Below, piece by piece: positions 60,990 through 64,000 of a stretch of DNA of 64,000 nt. The notes beneath the pieces are model-generated. The model ran no database searches. It saw nothing but the letters and a program-made list of their open reading frames with translations, and was not told the origin of the DNA. Position 1 is the stretch's first letter, and the number at the start of each line of letters is the position of its first letter. This stretch comes from Heligmosomoides polygyrus polygyrus (Eukaryota; Nematoda; Chromadorea; Rhabditida; Heligmosomidae). The stretch spans positions 55,598,676 through 55,662,675 of the forward strand of contig OX377205.1 in assembly GCA_947396885.1 (NCBI GenBank). The letters run 5' to 3'. The position numbers and the translations under genes are program-made.

Positions 60990-62130
60990 TCTAAGGAATC
61001 TGCATCTGTGCAGCCTCTTCAGCTCAACACAGCAGCAACTGCGCGCGCTTCTGAGCTTCTGGATTCGGAAGGCGGATTTTCTGAGCTTCCGTTTTCAGAA
61101 GACAAGTCATCTACGTCGCGCATCTAGGTAATGAAAATGAGCATCTAGATAATGAAAATGTGTCTTCGGCGTCGTGCGGCGAGCGTAGAATTCAGAATTG
61201 AACGTGGGATGCTAGTGCAGAGGAAGTGCGGGCTCCTCATGCTTCACTCAGGGCAACTGCACGCCTTTCTAGGAGTCTGGATTCAGAAGACGGCTCCTCT
61301 ACATCTCGCTAGAAACATCTGGATTAAGAAGATCTATCACCGGCATAATGCGACGAGCAGTCGCTTTCATATAATAACTTAACGTGTGACTCTTCTGCAG
61401 GAGAGGAAGAGCAGCCTCTTCCTGCTCGACACAGCGGCAACTGCTCGCATTTGTTAGCTGCTGGATTCAGAATAAGTGTTCGCTACTACTGTGCGCGCTT
61501 CTGAGCGTCTTCATTCAAAACCCATGTTGCCGACTTCGTGCCATGAACATGGGAGGACCACTAAAGGGGTAAGGCCTTTGTCATACCATCGCTCACCCCG
61601 AGCGACGCCTAATGATATGCACCCATATCGATTCCATCGCGATGTCCGATCGATATGGGAGCATATCATTAGGCGCCGCTCGGGGTGAGCGATGGTATGA
61701 CAAAGGCCTAGTGTAGTAAGGGGACTTCGAGTGTGGGAGCCAGGAGAACGACCACTAATGAGTGACCTGAAGGATGGATCAGGATTGGACACAATAGTCA
61801 ATAGGAGGGACACAATATTGCTTGAAGCGCGGCTTATCAAGGATTTCAGCTGTAATTTTCTCTGTTAAATTGCTGTAAGTCGTTAATGAATCCGGCCTCA
61901 GGACGGGGAACCAGAAAGAAGGAAGCTGTGAGGGAAATTAATACAGAGAATAAGAAATATACTATCTTCGCAGCCTCTCCCTTCTTGACACAGCGGCAAA
62001 TGCGCGTCTCTGAGCTCTCGTCTCTGATTCAGTGGAAGGGCCCCTACGTCGTGCAAGAAGAGTATAGGCTCAGAAGACGGGTCCTCTCCGTCACGTAACA
62101 AGAGTCTGAATTCAAAATGGGAACGGCTGC
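60990..62130. repeat. Degenerate tandem family with GCAGCCTCTT...GCAACTGC units
   Basis: The order (GCAGCCTCTTC)-(ACACAGCGGCAACTGC)-(CTGGATTCAGAAGACGG) recurs at about 61008, 61240, 61403 and 61966. Units differ in length and are diverged. A MITE has inserted in the array at 61573. Confidence 0.65.
61573..61708. mobile_element. Palindromic MITE M5 (PIF/Harbinger-like)
   Basis: Starts GGCCTTTGTCATACCATCGC and ends with its perfect complement; arms extend about 50 bases with CTCACCCCGAGCG. Flanked by TAA (61570-61572) and TAG (61709-61711). 136 bases. Confidence 0.9.
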
Positions 62131-62239
62131 AGAGCAGCAACCTAAGGGACAGAAGTACTATGCAGCACAAACCAATGACGTTACTGAACGGTCCATTGAG
62201 AGTTTCTATGACGAAAGTAGTGAACGCCGATAATGAACG

Positions 62240-64000
62240 CAAATGAACCTACGGTACCACGCATGTCCTTTAGTCAATTTCCGAAAAAGCGGCTTTGGAG
62301 CGTTCCAAAGCGGCTTTTTTAAATAACTTTTTAAAGAATCAAGTACTTGTGAAAATAAGCATAATTCAAGCTCAGCATCTCAAGCTCTATCGTTTGACAT
62401 ATAAATCTCAGTAGAGTTGAACAATGAATATATGCCCGACACTGTCGAGTGGGCGAGACAACCTGTAGAGCGAGCAACATACTGTAGAGTGAGCGGTTAG
62501 AGAGATTTATCGGAAATTTTTAGCTGTCCTAATCGGAAATTGTTCTAAAACTGTCCAGCTTGCCTTTTGAGTGCGCCGTGAATAATGCATACAGAAGAAG
62601 ACCTATCAGTCATCGTAACAAAATATCTCTATCAAGTTCTAATTCTTCAGATTGCAACTCGAGGACATTGTAGGCAGCACAAGTTTTCTGACGTGATCAA
62701 AAACACAATGGTGTAGCTGATGAATGGACTAAGTTACAGCGCTGCGAAAATGCGGGTGAGGCTTGAGTGACGCATTTTTTCCGATTTCGGTGGGCCACTG
62801 CGGGAAAACGCGAAAAGCTAACGGCCTCAAAATGCGAGAGCAAGCAGAAGACTGAAGACACTTTACGACAAATTGCTCACAGCTGCCCAGCTGCCTAAAC
62901 TGCCTTAGCCCCGTTGGCTAATTTAGAGCGACGGACGGGAGCTGTAAAGTTTCTTCGGCACCTACTCGTCCATGTTTGCGTTTTCGACACCAGCAATTCT
63001 CAGCTCGAAGAGCTCTATCGAGCGGTATCAAAATCGACCAATTTCAGAAATCAATTTTTTGACAGTTTCCCATCAAGGGCGGGGCTACTCAAGGCCGCGG
63101 CAGACGGACGATGACGTCATCGAAAATCTATACCTTTGAATTGGGCCATGCTTGACGCCATTTGGTAGAGCGTTTGATGTTGAATTGAAAAGTGTTAATG
63201 ACAGTAGGGAAAGGTGTAATCTGGGCGAGTAAGAGCGAGGAGAGCATCGACCGTTGTTGTGCTAAATTAAACGCGCGGGCATGTTCTGAGCTCGTTAACT
63301 CTGCCATGTGTGAACCTTTCGGTTTCAACTTGTGCATTTGGTAGGCAGCAAAATGTCTAGTAGTGCGCTGAAATGCAGCAATGTAGCTTATAATTGGACA
63401 AAGTTACAGCAACGCGAAAATTCAGGTTAGCCTTGTGTGACACGATTTTTTCCAAATTCAGTCAGTCGACCCCTGCGGGAAGACCCGGGCCTACAAAGAC
63501 ACACGCAAGCAGACCACTTAAGGTGCTTTACGATGAAGCGCTCGCAACTCCCTAGTTGTCTAAACTGCCCTAGCACCAGCTGACATTTTAGGGCGTCTTA
63601 CTTAACGGTTGAGGTTTCCTTGCGCCCTTACTCGTCCATATTTCAGTCTTCGACACTCTCAATTAAATCATTTTGCCTGCTTGAAAGGCTCTATCGAAAG
63701 GTGGCGATTTCGCGACCAGTTTCAGAAAAATCGATTTTTTTGACAATTTCGCATCGAGGCCGCGGCCGACAGACGATGTCATCATCGAAAATCAATACTT
63801 TCGAAATTGGTAAAATTTTCCCGTCCAGAATCATCCAGGGGTTATTAGGTGCACTAATTACGAATCCGACGTTCGTTTCTGAAAATTCCTCCAATTCCGG
63901 TGGTTTTGGATTTTCTTCTGGATGATTGAGGGTGGTCGGGTCAGGATCACCGATTTTGCTCAAACTTCGTGTAGGGGCGGGGACTTATTCGGGGTGCCAA
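62240..64000. repeat. Family R copies to the window end
   Basis: Starts with the inverted end (GTACCAC, then hairpin GCGGCTTTGG/CCAAAGCGGC at about 62290-62316), then units parallel to 29-30.8 and 42-44 kb, and a half-palindrome unit at 63760-63960. GATGACGTCATCGAAAATC is at 63110-63127. Non-coding; continues past the window. Confidence 0.78.

Noticed and set aside
22320..64000. Family R as Helitron because of the end hairpin
   Set aside because: No CTRR end or TC start was found, and the hairpin is followed by 20-35 bases and TACTGTA.

Overview
This window looks like nuclear DNA from a nematode, most likely a strongylid (hookworm-type) roundworm. The evidence is compact GT-AG introns with TTTCAG-like acceptors, a multi-exon surface-protein gene of the nematode NIDO-AMOP-VWD-Sushi type, and a transposon load dominated by RTE-class and CR1-like non-LTR elements plus mariner. 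A run of exactly 200 N (28519-28718) shows it is part of a scaffold. I saw no bacterial operon, CRISPR array, rRNA or tRNA. The species assignment is inference.

Layout. One host gene fills the left half on the + strand. I reconstructed 29 exons from a signal-peptide exon (1414-1609) to a stop at 32926-32928. Exons 2-9 carry the NIDO region, exons 10-16 a Cys-containing linker and Ig-like region, exons 17-20 the AMOP region, exons 21-25 the VWD region, exon 26 the end of a Sushi/CCP module, exon 27 a transmembrane helix, and exons 28-29 a short cytoplasmic tail ending in Thr-Leu-Val. Phases agree at the junctions I could test. Three problems stand out: an apparent 1-base frameshift in exon 7, a junction between exons 24 and 25 that only works with a GC-AG intron, and no exons for the C-terminal half of VWD and the start of Sushi (expected between 24163 and 31429, the interval holding the N gap).

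The introns carry most of the transposons: an antisense RTE copy in intron 1, pieces of a second RTE family and a CR1-like remnant in intron 16, a satellite in intron 18, an RTE copy with a mutated catalytic box in intron 23, and RTE, mariner and foldback DNA in intron 25. From about 33 kb to the end I recognise no host gene. That half holds two more RTE copies (33.25-36.35 kb and 37.5-39.6 kb), a mariner with an RTE 3' tail inserted (40.2-41 kb), a cluster of a non-coding repeat in a large inverted arrangement (42-45 kb), two CR1-like copies with short 3' tandem tails (45-46.9 and 59-60 kb), several foldback elements, and long stretches with nothing recognisable.

The most informative non-genic signal is a set of GC-rich palindromic miniature elements (35.2, 35.95, 47.7, 53.56, 61.57 kb) with TTA or TAA target duplications and GGCC termini, which fit PIF/Harbinger-type MITEs. 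Two sit in one RTE copy, and related RTE copies show the empty sites. A second signal is a minus-strand motif at 28274-28308 with the layout of a hammerhead ribozyme core, as known from Penelope-like retroelements; this is a hypothesis. I did not find a convincing new multi-gene system.
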